Under the pieces are notes generated by a model, which did not search any database, was not told where the DNA came from, and worked only from the letters and a program-made list of their open reading frames with translations. Position numbers and translations under genes: made by a program. From Mustela lutreola (taxonomy: Eukaryota; Chordata; Mammalia; Carnivora; Mustelidae): a stretch of 64,000 nucleotides of DNA. Where the stretch lies: positions 53,354,001-53,418,000 of the forward strand of contig NC_081305.1 in NCBI RefSeq assembly GCF_030435805.1. The letters are read 5' to 3'. Positions 48,293 through 59,909 of this stretch are shown here, piece by piece. How positions within the stretch are numbered: position 1 is the first letter of the stretch; every line of letters begins with the position of its first letter.

Positions 48293-49213
48293 TTATGTAT
48301 TTCTCCCACAGCAGACACAGTAGAGCTGGCGCATGCTGGGGTCATGGCTCATGAGAACAAAAGGACTAACGGTTGAAAAACAAGCAGTGATTAGGACAGC
48401 GGCATTGATCAGCCACCGCTTGGAATCACTAAAGAAAGCCAAGTAAATGTAAATGATGGAGGAGAGGGCATAAAATAATAAAAAGGTGGTCACCAAAACA
48501 ACGATGCTTCTGATGGCTCTCGTCTCAGGGGAGGGTCTGGGGGAGAGACTGTTCCTACGGATGTGTTGGACCCTCTGCTTGTGCCTGTAGAGGACGAAAA
48601 CCATGGAGCTGCTGGCCAAGGTCATGAGTCCCAAACACAAACTGTCGTGGAAAGATGTCACTGTGGCGTACACTGAGCTTGTGATCTTGGCGCTATGCCA
48701 CCAAGCAGGACAATATCTGAAATCTCTTTTCTTTGTAATATTTTTGTTGCTCCATTGACCAGTCACAAAAATAGGAAAAAACATACTTCCCACCATATGG
48801 AGCACCCAGGACAGGGTACAGGAGAGGCCAACGTACTTGGCAGATTTCACTTTAAGCTCTGCCCACCTGGAGTTCCCGGGGTGGATGGTGACAGCCTGGC
48901 AGATACTCAGGAGGCAGGTGGAACAAATGGACATGCCTCTGGCTACTCTGTGAACATAGAGAAGGAGGTGGCACTCATGGTAAGTGGCGGAATGTTTCAG
49001 CCCTAAAGCTGCCATGGTCTCTGGGACTCCTCTTGAGAGAATAACCAGGCAGTTGGCTGCAGTCAAGTGCCCAATAATCCAATCTGTGGCTCTCAGCTTG
49101 CATCCCCTGAAGTAAAGGGACGTGCAATGATACAAGAGCGAGAAGTTCCCCAGGATTCCGACGACTATCTGGAATAGCAAGATCATTCCTATATTCAAGT
49201 CCACCGAAGCCAT
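48293..49213 (-). CDS. Vomeronasal type-1 receptor, intact
   Basis: This is a second intact V1R, 306 residues, on the minus strand. It starts with ATG (MASVDLNIGMILLFQ) and ends just after the TM7 tail (PFVLMSHDPSMRQLYCVCC). It has TM1 VVGILGNFSLLYH, GHLTAAN in TM2, Cys81 and Cys168 for the TM3-loop 2 disulfide, and Asn158-Ile-Thr as the loop 2 glycosylation site. HKQRVQHIRR, SPRPSPETRAIRS and FALMS-like TM7 words are also present. It differs in many positions from the copy at 31802 (RGVPETMAALG instead of KGVPQTMAAFG, an unusual WW after the loop 2 Cys, Cys-rich tail), so it is not a recent duplicate and belongs to another branch of the family. A SINE and a MIR lie upstream. Ligand unknown. 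Confidence 0.95.
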   Translation of the reverse strand: MASVDLNIGMILLFQIVVGILGNFSLLYHCTSLYFRGCKLRATDWIIGHLTAANCLVILSRGVPETMAALGLKHSATYHECHLLLYVHRVARGMSICSTCLLSICQAVTIHPGNSRWAELKVKSAKYVGLSCTLSWVLHMVGSMFFPIFVTGQWSNKNITKKRDFRYCPAWWHSAKITSSVYATVTSFHDSLCLGLMTLASSSMVFVLYRHKQRVQHIRRNSLSPRPSPETRAIRSIVVLVTTFLLFYALSSIIYIYLAFFSDSKRWLINAAVLITACFSTVSPFVLMSHDPSMRQLYCVCCGRNT

Positions 49214-49414
49214 TCCGTCATTTTCCAGAACTCAATATTCAAATTCACAGGCAGGGGGTTCTGCATGAAGACATAAGTTTGGGGCATGAGTTTCATGACA
49301 TGAAAAAGACATGAGTTTCACAGGAAATAAAATCTCCACTTACCTTTCCTTCTCCCTGAGGCTTAATATTTAAAATATGTTCTCTTTTGGTACAGAGATT
49401 TCCCAGTTCGGGTG

Positions 49415-49625
49415 TTTCTTTTTATAGCGCTTACAGTGTGTGGGTAACTGTCGTAGCTCTACCAATTCTAATTTAATATTCACAAGCCTATGAGTAAGGA
49501 ACTACTATAACTCTCATTTTATGGGCGAGGAGAATTTAACCATGGGCACTGAAATGATTCCTCTAAATAGCAGGAGGATTGGGATTTGAACGTGGGAAGC
49601 CTAGCTGCAATGACCTTAGTAGTAC
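49415..49625 (-). repeat. MIR
   Basis: Antisense MIR: TATTCACAAGCCTATGAGTA, CTCTCATTTTATGGGCGAGG and GATTGGGATTTGAACGTGGG match the consensus order. It lies 200 bases upstream of the V1R at 48293-49213. Confidence 0.8.
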
Positions 49626-50145
49626 ATTAGTGTGTACTACTCTATTCTGCTATGCCAGGTGCCTAGTTATTTGTGCAAGCACACACACACGCACACACAC
49701 TTCTCACATTTTAAATTTATTTTACTATATAAACTTGGTTTGCTAGTTTCCCATTTTTAAATATTTCTTTCATAACCAATATAACCAAGGAGTGAGGATT
49801 CAAAGGCCTTAATAAATCATAGGTGTACTGAATAATTTTATGAGCCAATTTGATTTATTTAATGTAGACAAATATTAGGATGGCAGCAGAAAAAGTAATT
49901 TCATTTTTTTCCTGAACCCCAAATACAATGGCACCCATAACAGAAATTATTGCCCCAAACTACAGCTAAAATATGGGACATGAAACATATATAGTGACAA
50001 AGTATATCAGGGCAGGAAATAAATTAATCCTATAAAGATCACATCACTATTTGTGTATTATTCTAGAATAAACAAACTGAAACTTGAACAGATACTTGAT
50101 TTGGAAAAGCTATTACAATATAAGACAAACATGCAAAATGGCATT

Positions 50146-50333
50146 TAAAAAATATTTTATTTATTTATTTGACAGAGAGAGATCACAAATAGGCAGAGAG
50201 GCAGGCAGCGTGAAAGGGGAGAAGCAGGCTTGCCGCTGAGCAGAGAGACCGATGTGGGGCTTGATCCCAGGACCTGGGATCATGACCTGAGCTGAAGGCA
50301 GAGGCTTTAATCCATTGAGCCACCCAGGCGCCC
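50146..50333 (-). repeat. CanSINE
   Basis: Minus orientation. Perfect target duplication GCAAAATGGCATTT on both sides. Confidence 0.94.
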
Positions 50334-50431
50334 TGCAAAATGGCATTTGAAGACTTGGAACTTTGAACATTTAATAACTGAAAAGCAAGAGAGGTGAATG
50401 GTGAGCTGGTAATAATATTGAAATGATTTTT

Positions 50432-50627
50432 TAAAAGATTTACTTACTTATTTGAGAGAGAGAGGAAGAAACAATGTGAGCAAGGGGAGGAGCAGAAGGA
50501 AAGGGGGACAAGCAGACTCCCCTCTGAGTAGGAGCCTGTCGCAGGGCTGGATCCCAAAACCCTGAGACCACAACCTGAGCCGAAATCAGGAGTTGGATGC
50601 TCAACCGACTGAGCCACCCAGGTGCCC
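50432..50627 (-). repeat. CanSINE
   Basis: Minus orientation, older. TGAAATGATTTT on both sides. Confidence 0.9.
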
Positions 50628-51329
50628 ATGAAATGATTTTAAACCAGAGAAAAACTACCTTTTTTTTCCTGATGAGATTATATTTTTAAATTAACTTATC
50701 ATTTTAAAATTAAAATATAAAAATAAAGTCCTTAATCTTTTGCTCTTTGAACTCCTCTACTACGAAGTTAACTTTTTCTTAAGGAACTTTCCTAATTTCA
50801 GGAAACAAAATTGTCTCACAGATCACTAGATCACCAATATTTTCAGTAGAGACACGTTTACTGTCTCCATTCAGCTTGTCACACTCAAGTTATAGTACAA
50901 TAAATTTCAGTAATTCCCATTCAGTCACACTTTTCCTGCTGTGAATCAGGTAATTTAACTCTTCCCATCATATTCATTATTACATGCACAGGCCTTTACA
51001 GAAATCACAGTATTGCCCCTGAAAATGTCCCTGTGACTCTCACACACTGTACTGAATAGCAGACTAATTCTGAAATTATAATCTTGTAGCATCTTAAAAA
51101 TCAGACTCTGAAAGCACTTGGATCAAATACCACAAACGCCTTTAAATGACGATTTTGTTAAATTACATTAGCAGCAGTCAGGCATGGATTTAGCAGGCTC
51201 TCTCAACGTCAGGACTGTTGGCTCAGACATGCGCACTTACCCAGGTTCCTGCTGCATCTCCTGAGTGTCGAAACTCTGCTCTTGGACTAAACTAGGAGAT
51301 ACTCACAAACTCTTTCCCACTCCCTGGAA

Positions 51330-51765
51330 TGTGAGTCGGGTGTAAAGCAGTGGCCGAAGCATGTGTGGATGGCAGGCAGCCAGAGCCTGAGATATGGGCT
51401 AGAATGTTCACCTCCCCAAAGACATGCAATCATCATGTCACCTATAGGGACAGGGACAGATCATGCTTGGGGAGCTGAGAACAGTTCTGAAAAACTTAAA
51501 TTATCAGCATCTATTAGAAGTTTCTAATGGGCATATCCAAAGGGACCATCAGAGTGTTTGGGAGAAACTCTTCCATTATTCCTGGAAACAGACAGGTCTC
51601 ACGTGGAAGGAGGAAATGCTCAGGTCTGAGCCACGAAAGCCCAGCAGAAAAGTGCACGTGCCTCATTGGAATCTGTGCTTCCCTGAGAATTTCTTTTATC
51701 CCAGTCTAATTCTTTGTTAAACCTCAGATCCCTGAGTACCGCCATCATTTAACTTAGAAGCAGAA
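51330..51765 (+). repeat. V1R flank module, copy 3
   Basis: CATGTCACCTATAGGGACAG, TGCTTGGGGAGCTGAGAACA, GTGTTTGGGAGAAACTCTTC, CCTGGAAACAGACAGGTCTC, GGAAATGCTCAGGTCTGAGC. Lies about 800 bases upstream of the V1R pseudogene at 52570, same strand. Confidence 0.6.
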
Positions 51766-51965
51766 ATAAAGAATCATACAAAGGACCCAAGAAGGATTTG
51801 CTATTTTTAAGGTTTCTAATTAGTGCGATAAGGGGCTAATCATTTTCAATAAATGCAAAAGAAAGAATATGATGTCAATGATTGAGATTTTAAAATATTT
51901 GCCCTTAACTTTCTCCAAGTTAAAACAAACTAGCCAGAAAGCCCATACAAAATGGACACTTTCGG

Positions 51966-52156
51966 GTGCCTGGGTGGCTCAGTGGTTAAACGTCTGCCTT
52001 CGGCTCAGGTCCTGATCTCAGGGTCCTGGGATCGAGCCCCACATGGGCCTCTCTGCTCAGTGGGGAGCCTGCTTCCCCCCCCTCTCTCTGCCTGTCTCTC
52101 TGCCTACTTATAATCTCTCTCTGTCAAATAAATAAATAAAATCTTTTAAAAAATAG
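51966..52156 (+). repeat. CanSINE
   Basis: Plus orientation, GTGCCTGGGTGGCTCAGTG head, AATAAATAAAATCTTTT tail. Confidence 0.93.
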
Positions 52157-52189
52157 CCACACAAAAACTCTAGAAAAGAAAAAATGAGC

Positions 52190-52595
52190 ATGGCTAGCCT
52201 TATGAGATATGTTTATTTATGAACAGACTATTAGATCAATGAAGTGAAAAATTCAGAAGTATGCCAAAGTGCAAAAGAAAAGTTAGTAACCAGCAAAAAC
52301 TACAGTGGGAAGAACATCATTAACGCTTGGCATCTGGGAAATGGGAATTCCTATCGAAACGACAATAAATGAGGGGCACTTGGTGGGCTCAGTCAGAAGA
52401 GCGTGCAACTCCTGATCTCCAGGTCATTAGTTTAAGACCCACGCTGGAGGCAGAGATTACTTAAAAAAATAAAATCTTTTTTAAAAATGACAATAAATGG
52501 TCATATTCTTTACATCCTATAGCAAGGTAAAGGTCAAGCTAAAGAGAAGTCAATACGGTAAAAAAAAATAAAGCATGGTTGAATTCCTTCCTAAG
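52190..52595 (+). repeat. Diverged repeat block, copy B
   Basis: Counterpart of copy A, directly before the V1R pseudogene at 52570. An unrelated SINE is inserted within the equivalent stretch. Confidence 0.55.
52374..52485 (+). repeat. Old tRNA-derived SINE
   Basis: Plus orientation, short subtype. Perfect duplication GACAATAAATG on both sides. Confidence 0.85.
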
Positions 52596-53365
52596 ACCTG
52601 CTTCTGAGAAGCATCTGACTATAAACCAATGTCTGGCTCATTGTCCTTAATGGAATCGCTCCCTGACAGCTTTGGGCTTGAAAAATGTCCTTGCTGAGTT
52701 TTGATGTAAACTTGTTTTGTACGTTCAGAACGGCCAGTGGTGTATCCATCGGCACTATCTGCTTCTTGAGTGGGTTCCAGAGCATCACAACTGGCCCCAG
52801 GAACTCCAAGGTAAGAGCTTAAATTAAAATCTCCCCGGTGCCTTTCTAACAAACAGCTGCTTGATCCTGAATATACCAGCAAATGCCACTTTTCCTCCTC
52901 TTGTGACTACAAATAAACAGGGAAAAACATCACAAAGAAACATGACTGGGGATTGCAAATAAGATCACACAGTCACCACTTGCTGCACTTTCAATCCTTC
53001 CTCATGTGGTGGGTTTGGGATTTGGGATCTGGGCAGCATCTCCATAGTTTTCAAGCTCTTAAGATATAAGCAGTGGGTCCAGCACATTCATAGGAACAAC
53101 ATGTCCCCCCAGAATTTCCCCTGACATGAGGGCTCCCCCAAGCATCCTTGTCTTGGTAAGCACGTTTCTATCTTTAAATGCTCTCTCTTCCACTTTTTCA
53201 TCTTATTTAGCTCTTTCTGAAAATCCCAGTTGGTGGCTGCTGAACCCACCCGTTATGATCACTTCATGTTTTTCAACAATCAGCCCTTTTGTTCTTAGAG
53301 CCATGACCTTACTGTGTCCAGGATCTTCTCTGCATGCTGCAAAAGGAACACACAACTTCCTATAA
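52570..53365 (+). pseudogene. Vomeronasal type-1 receptor pseudogene (TM1 missing)
   Basis: This is a heavily decayed V1R. The plus strand resumes the family at the end of TM1/TM2 (AAGCATCTGACTATA resembles KHLTxAN), passes TM3 with a TTTGATGTAAACTTG stretch like GCKL and a GVSIGT-like SGVSIGTI near 52737, and TM5 with degenerate WAS-S words near 53030. It ends in the frame 53126-53365, PSILVLVSTFLSLNALSS and TISPFVL, stopping at TAA. TM1 and the start are absent, several frame changes occur, and TM4-loop 2 is shortened. The terminal sequence GTHNF followed by a stop resembles the 8262 pseudogene (GTQNHLS). Confidence 0.85.
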
Positions 53366-53999
53366 CGTACAATAGCCAAAAACTATTATAAATAGTTTAA
53401 ACAACGTGTGGTCATTTGAGCACCAACTCCAACTCCTTGCAGAGATGTAAGCAGTGAGTGAGCAGTCACCTAACAAGGCGTGAGCCGCAGATCCAGCCCA
53501 CAGCACCCTCAGAATTCCACCGGAAACGGAAGAGGAACTAGTAACTTGCCTACTTCATGTTCAGTTATTAAGTGTATACAATGGTACTGAAAATGTGAAA
53601 ACGGAATTTTATTATTTGCTTGTATTGTTCACATAAGAACAGACATCTTTATCAGGCGTCTCTGGAAATACTTCTAAACCAGTATTTCGCCAGTACTCCT
53701 TACCTGCACTTGAGAGAAAGCATTTAGAAACAGAAAAAAAAAAAAAAATCGGTTAAAATACCCACTCTTCGAGCTAAAAATACTCTTCCAAAATCACTGA
53801 ATAGAGATTCTAGAAAACTGAAATTGCAACGATACTTGGTAACTAATGCTGTAAGCAAAATACAGGAGGCCATCCAGCAGCTCTCAAACGCGTTGGAATT
53901 TATAATTTATTTTAAGGGGTGTGAATTCCAATATCAAATTTAAAGAGAGAGAAATTAATTTACATGCATAGAGGCAGGAATTTTGGTTCTTTTAAAGGC

Positions 54000-55060
54000 C
54001 TCCGCTCCCGCAGCCCAAGGTCTGGCGCGAAGCCCCGGAAGCGCAGCCCAGCGACCACGGAGCACGAGTGACAGCCCCGTGAGAAAGAGCCCCGCGGGAA
54101 GTCAGTACAAAGCGGCACGTTCCCACAGAGCAGTCCTGCACTTCTCATTCCAGCTCCCACCACCCACACTGAGCACTCGGCTTTTCCTCAATCAAGTTAG
54201 GAGTTGTTACTGTCGGCTCGGTCGCCCCACGAGGAGCCCCGGGTCCCCGCGCTGCTCGGTCGCCCTCGCAGGAGGCGCGTCTCCACCACTCGCCAGAGTC
54301 TGCACGCGCACCGCACTCAACCTGTCGGACACCGCCGCTTCCGGCCAAAGTCGCCCACCCCGCTCTAACGTTGCACCCAACCGGGCGGCTAAACACACTG
54401 GCGGAATTCGGAGGAATCCCAGAGCAGGACCCGAAACCGCCGGGAGGGAGGGACAGACAGACGCGAAAACCGCGGGACTCCGCTCGCTCAGGCCCCGCCC
54501 CCGCCCCGCGGCGCACGCGCACGCGCGCTTTCCCGCAGACCCGGAAGCGGATCTCGCGGAGCCACGGGCGCGCTCGGTGAGTGTCGGTTTTTCTGGTTCA
54601 TGCCGCCGGCGCGCTCCTCAGGCCCCGCCTCCACACCCAGTTTCGGGGGTCGCCTGGTAAGGTTAAAATCCCTGAACCCCCTTCGTCCCTCTCGCTGGGA
54701 GCTCGTCCCTATCGCCTGTCGTGGCGTCGCCGTAAGACGTTCCGAGCCCTGTCGCTCGGTGCGGGACCCGGTAGTGTGCCCTCGGTTCCGTTATCGCTCT
54801 GAGGCGGGTACGGGCCCCAGCCTTGCCTCCTTCGGATCTTGTTAGACACCGATGGCCCTGCCGGTCGCTTTCCTTCTCAGAACCTTCCCCGGACTCCCCG
54901 CTCTGCCCCAACCCCCACCCGCGCCGGTGGTCCCGGTACTGCAGGCCCTTACGCTCCGCTCCAGGGAGGGCGGAGAGGCAACCGAAGATGGCGGGGAGGA
55001 GGCAGGAATCTGCGGAGTTAGGGGCCACCAGAAAGTTTGGGGAGAAAGAGCGGCAGGGAT
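54000..55060. promoter_or_regulatory. CpG-rich promoter of the KRAB zinc-finger gene
   Basis: About 1 kb of dense CpG in an otherwise CpG-poor window. It contains ETS-type CCGGAAGCG at 54035-54043 and again at 54541-54549, and a YY1-type AAGATGGCGG at 54985-54994. KRAB-ZNF genes usually start in such islands. A plausible non-coding first exon ends at 54576 with donor CTCG/GTGAGTG. A second donor, CCCAG/GTGAGTG, at 55243 could end an alternative first exon. No TATA box. Confidence 0.75.
54541..54576 (+). other. Candidate non-coding exon 1 of the KRAB-ZNF gene (3' end)
   Basis: The stretch from the ETS site to donor GTGAGT at 54577 has the position and look of a KRAB-ZNF 5' untranslated exon. 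The transcript start is not visible, so the left edge is arbitrary. Confidence 0.4.
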
Positions 55061-55259
55061 TGAAACAGGTTGCGTCAGAGCGGGGTCGAAGTGTTGGAAT
55101 AGCGAGGGAGGGAAGCCGAAGGATGCGCAAACAGAGAGGGAAATGCAGATGGACAAAAAGAGAGAAGAGAAACGAGGACAGAGACATACACAGAGAACAG
55201 AACACATAGTGGTCTCGGACAAAGCACGGGACCCAGACCCAGGTGAGTGTTGAATTCAC

Positions 55260-57083
55260 TGGATGTGGGATATTGAGTTGTGAAGTACGGATTTGTGGCT
55301 CTGGAGTGAAAATTTGTTGAATTGTTTCAGTTAGGCAGAAGAGAATGAGAGTTGTGAAATCGGGTGTTGAAGGCATCTGCACTTTCTAATTGCATATAAG
55401 AGGATTCCATTTGCAGCCCCCGTTAATCTAGAGTGCAGAGGCCTAGCTCAGGCAGTTCCAGGCCATCCTCTTCCCTTCCAGGAAATGGGGGAAGACTTTC
55501 TGTAAGCACGTTGTGCTTTTCAAAATGGCCATTATTGACAAAGTTTCTCTTTCCCCCTTTTCCTGTGGCTCATGGCATTCTTTTCTAAATTTGATGTATC
55601 TTCACATTTGTTTTAACTTTAGTCTCAGAATCCACTGCTTATCTTTTTAGTTTCTAAGTTATTTTCCTTAATTTTTTGTTCAGATTTTGAGTTACATGAT
55701 TTTCTACTTTACTGTGTAGTGTAATGTTGTTTGAAGTCTGGTAAATACCTTAAGCTGTTTCATTATGTATCCCTTAAGGATGTTGAGAATCTTTTAAAAC
55801 TCAACATCTAATTTAGCTAGTTAGTTTCATATTCAGCAGTTCCCTTCCCGTAAGTGATTTCATGATTTCATTCCATTTAGTTTCCAACTAAATGGATGTG
55901 CCCCTCAAGTCCCCTTTGTCTTTTCTGTGCCGATGTTGGGAGTATGGGCTGGACGGATGTGGAACTTTATTCCAGCAGAGCCCATCTGTTTATGATGCAG
56001 AGGTTTGCTCAGAGCTCATCTCCACAGGTGACCCTTCTTCATGTTTTTCAGAACTAGTAACTATTTTTAATTTCAAATACTTTTATTATATTTTTTTCTG
56101 GAAAAGTGGAAGTAAATTAACTTGGGTTTGATTAAACCCATTAAAGAGAATCTGACCTGGTTCAGGAACATGAAAGGTCATCTGCAATTAGGACAAGTCC
56201 TTTCTACTTAAACCTGTCCGGGCTACCATTTCAGAATTTACTTACACCCAGGTCTGCTAACTGCTCCGTGGTTCAGACCTCTTAAGGGCAACGTGGTAAA
56301 AGTGTTCCCCCTCAGTGCACCGTCTGTGAAATGGAGATGATAGACCAGGAATTCTGAATCTGAGCTAATAAGATCCCTGAAATGATTTTCAGAACTGGGT
56401 GTGTGTGTGTGGGTCCCTGGAGGTTTCTGAGAGAGCGTGCCCAGTTATAGTTAAAGTTTAAAATGTGACCTAGTTCTCCAGAAATAATGAACACCACTAA
56501 GAAAGAGGCAGGAGCATAGTCCCAGAGACAGAGGCATGCGCCTCTCAGCTCCTACCCCTTTCTGTATCATAACTATCTTAAATTTGACTGTGTCCTCTCT
56601 TGATATTAAACCCTCTTATAGCTTCCATCACTATCAGGACAAAAATCTAAACTCTTAGTATTGCTACCAGGGAGGAGCTCTGGAGCTGGGGTGGTCTTTA
56701 AGATTGGGAGTTGGTGCAGCTTGATGGAATGCACAGGCTTCTGTATCCTGCATCAACCACTCATTGGATGCAGCTGCCTAGGGAGGAGCCAAGAACTTGA
56801 ATGAGGCAGTTCCTTTGGCCAAGTGCCAAGGGGACAAAGGACAGTGCAGTTGCAGTAGAATGTGTGGGTTTCAGCAGAAGGGGAGGACTTTCTGAAGACA
56901 TACGTGAAATAAGGCACTTGTTGCCCTCCGTATGGGAGTTATCATCTCTGCCTCCCTCCTGTTGCAGTCAGCAGCAAAGGACTGTCCTTCCTCCACATGA
57001 AGGTTCTCCCAGTATGTATGTTACAGCAGAGGAAGGGGTTATTTTGACTCTGTGCATTAAACAACATACTTTTTGTCACACAG
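55260..57083. other. Intron 1 of the KRAB-ZNF gene
   Basis: Repeat-poor intronic sequence between the CpG-rich promoter and the start-codon exon. A (GT)n run lies at 56399-56410. No further exon recognised. Confidence 0.5.
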
Positions 57084-57145
57084 AATAACCTTATCTGAGA
57101 AAGAAGCCCAGAAGAGGGAAAAAAGGAGGAATGTCTCTTTCCCAG
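57084..57145 (+). CDS. KRAB zinc-finger gene, start-codon exon
   Basis: Acceptor GTCACACAG ends at 57083, followed by a short leader with AGAAGAGGGAAAAAAGGAGGA, typical of KRAB-ZNF genes, then ATG-TCT-CTT-TCC-CAG (57131-57145) and donor GTAAAAG. The encoded MSLSQ is the usual short lead-in (MALPQ, MAFSQ in relatives) before a phase-0 junction to the KRAB-A exon. Joined to the exon at 63382 it gives [20 protein letters not shown], in frame. Confidence 0.8.
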
Positions 57146-57907
57146 GTAAAAGTCATACATTTTTAGTTGTCTTTTCTCCTGCCTAAAATGTTTACTCTCA
57201 CTTTGTCCCAGTTTTCTCTCATCTCCATGAAGATTCCATCTCACTGTGACCCCGTGATATGGAACTTGGGAAGAGGCTCCTTTTAGGTGGTCAGCCTGGG
57301 AAGGATTTTCTGTGCAGGCATGGACTGGAGAAAGAGAGTAGGCTCTGTGGTGTCAGTGAGGTTGGACATTAAAGATTCCTCAGAGACCCTTTCTGGATGC
57401 CCTTTCAGCTCGTAGAAATCAAGATTAAAGAGATTACATATGTAAGTGATGTATTAATGTGCACAAATACCTGAGAAACTCTGGAAAAGGAGACTGATGG
57501 GGGATATTTGCTTTTTCTAATTTTATAAATGTCATCGGACGTTAAACAAGAAAATCAGTGTATTTCTGACTCCAAAATGCTAATACTTTGAAAGAGAATG
57601 GGAAGTTCAAAGGAGGAAATAAGGAACAGAGAGAGTGTCTTTTAAATTAACATAATTAATTTTAAAATGTAGAATCAACCCATTTGTCTAACAGTGAATG
57701 TTCTTTAAATTATTCATTGCAAAAAAAAAAAAAATTATTCATTGCACACCCATCTCATAAAGACCATGAGGTCTTTATGGAACACTCAGGTCTTTGCAAC
57801 TCTCACACAGCAGATCTTTTAGGAAAAAATATTTACGGTTTAGTGAAGACATAAGAGCAGAACCTTCTATCATTAGAGAGTCTGGGGCTAAATTTTTATT
57901 TTACTAA

Positions 57908-58100
57908 TTTTTTTTTAAGATTTTTATTTATTTATTTGAAAGATAGAGATCACAAGTAGGCAGAGTCAGGGAGAGAGAGAAGAGGAAGCAGGCTCCCCGC
58001 TGAGCAGAGAGCCTGATGCGGGCCTTGATCCCAGGACCCTGAGATCATGACCCGAGCTGAAGGCAGAGGTTTTAACCCACTGAGCCACCCAGGCGCCCCC
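57908..58100 (-). repeat. CanSINE (intron of KRAB-ZNF gene)
   Basis: Minus orientation. TTTACTAATT on both sides. Confidence 0.92.
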
Positions 58101-58150
58101 TTTCTTTACTAATTATTGTTAAATGTTGTTTTTTTTTGTTTGTCTGTTTT

Positions 58151-58332
58151 TTTAAGATTTTTATTTATTTATTTATTTGACAGACGGAGATCACAAGTAG
58201 GCAGAGAGAGAGGAAGGGAAGCAGGCTCCCTGCTGAGCAGAGAGCCCGATGCGGGGCTCGATCCCAGGACTCTGGGTTCATGACCTGAGCCGAAGGCAGG
58301 GGCTTTAACCCACTGAGCCACCCAGGTGCCCC
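58151..58332 (-). repeat. CanSINE (intron of KRAB-ZNF gene)
   Basis: Minus orientation, well preserved, second of three in the same orientation within 730 bases. Confidence 0.92.
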
Positions 58333-58435
58333 AGTAATGGAGTTTAGAAACTAAGAAGTAAACTATCTCCTTCCCATCATACCATCCATCATCACTGATT
58401 GTCTTCATTAGGAACCAGTATTCTCTTTATTTTTT

Positions 58436-58636
58436 TTTTTAATTTTTTTTTTAAGATTTTATTTATTTATTTGACAGAGATCACAAGTAGGCAGAGAGGC
58501 AGGCAGAGAGAGAGAGAGGAGGAAGCAGGCTCCCTGCTGAACAGAGAACCTGATGTGAGGCTTGATCCCAGGACCCTGGGATCATGACCTGAGCTGAAGG
58601 CAGAGGCTTTAACCCATTGAGCCACCCAGGCGCCCA
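58436..58636 (-). repeat. CanSINE (intron of KRAB-ZNF gene)
   Basis: Minus orientation. Perfect duplication CCAGTATTCTCTTTA on both sides. Confidence 0.94.
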
Positions 58637-59268
58637 GTATTCTCTTTAGTAACTATTATAAAAACCTTATAAAAATGCATTCATATACTATAATTTATAT
58701 ACTACAATGATTTGAGAACATATTCTTCAGTAAATGTTTAATTATAATATTTTATTTCGCAAATTTAAATATTTACATACCCTATGTCTGGAGTTGTTTT
58801 CATGTTAGTAAATAGATAACTGCTTTTTTAGAGCCTCATCAGACCATCCTCTAAATGAAGATACATCAATCCTTTATGATATCTTACTGTTACAATGAAT
58901 GCCTGCTTCTGAGCAGGCTGACTTGACTACAGGTAATCTAAGGGTATCTCCTGATTGTATATCTTAAGTATGATTATCAGGTTAACCTGGTAATGATGGT
59001 GTTCCTGAGGAGGCCAGACATTCCACTTACTAAGTAAGGATTTTAAGTCAACTGTCTTAAACTAACTGAGCTAAAGGAAGCCATGGAAGAGAACTAAGAA
59101 GTAGGACAACAATGTTTCGACAAATAGAAAATATTAATAAAGGGACAGAAATTATGGTAAAGGGATAGAATACAAATTCTGGAGCTAAAAAGTACAATCA
59201 CCAAAACTGAAAATTCACTAGAGGGTTCAGTACCAGACTGACAAGAAGAATAAAGAATCGGTGAACTT

Positions 59269-59446
59269 GGGCGCCTGAGTGGCTCAGTTAAGCGTCTGCC
59301 AGGATCCTGAGATCAGGCCCCACATCAGGCTCCCCACTCTGTGGGAAGCCTGCTTCTCCCTCTCCCACTCCCCCTGCTTGTGTTTCCTCTCTCACTGTGT
59401 CTCTTCCTGTCAAATAAATAAAATCTTCAAAAAATAAAAATTTTAA
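59269..59446 (+). repeat. CanSINE
   Basis: Plus orientation, GGCGCCTGAGTGGCTCAG head with a shortened middle. Confidence 0.9.
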
Positions 59447-59620
59447 AAAAGAACATAAAGGGAGACTGTATAGGAGCAGTTATCATATGCTATTAAAGCT
59501 AAGTTAATATCAACGAAATTCAAATATTCTATATGTAACTGCAATCCCCAGGGTAACCATTCAGAAAATAACTTAAAACTATGCAGAAAAATAACAAAAG
59601 CAATCAAAATGGTGTGCACA

Positions 59621-59821
59621 TGGGGTGCTTGGGTGGCTCAGTCGTTAGGCATCTGCCCTTGGCTCAGGTCATCTCGGGGTCCTGGGATCGAGCCCTGCAT
59701 CGGGCTCCCTGCTTGGTGGGAGGCCTGCTCCTCCTCCTCCTACTCCCCCTGTTTATGTTCCTTCTCTCACTGTCTCTCTCTTGTCTTTGTCAAATAAACA
59801 AAGTCTTTTAAAAAAAAAAAA
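59621..59821 (+). repeat. CanSINE
   Basis: Plus orientation, GGTGCTTGGGTGGCTCAGTC head, A-rich tail. Confidence 0.9.
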
Positions 59822-59909
59822 AGGTATGTATGCACAGACACAATGTAAATTGATTAAACTCTTCAATAAAAGACAAAGGAGTTAATTTTTAAAAAGTAAT
59901 TTCACTCTA

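Noticed and set aside
53983-55382. Long frames of 225 and 239 codons in the CpG-rich region
   Set aside because: GC-rich DNA has few stops; low-complexity composition and promoter motifs argue against coding.
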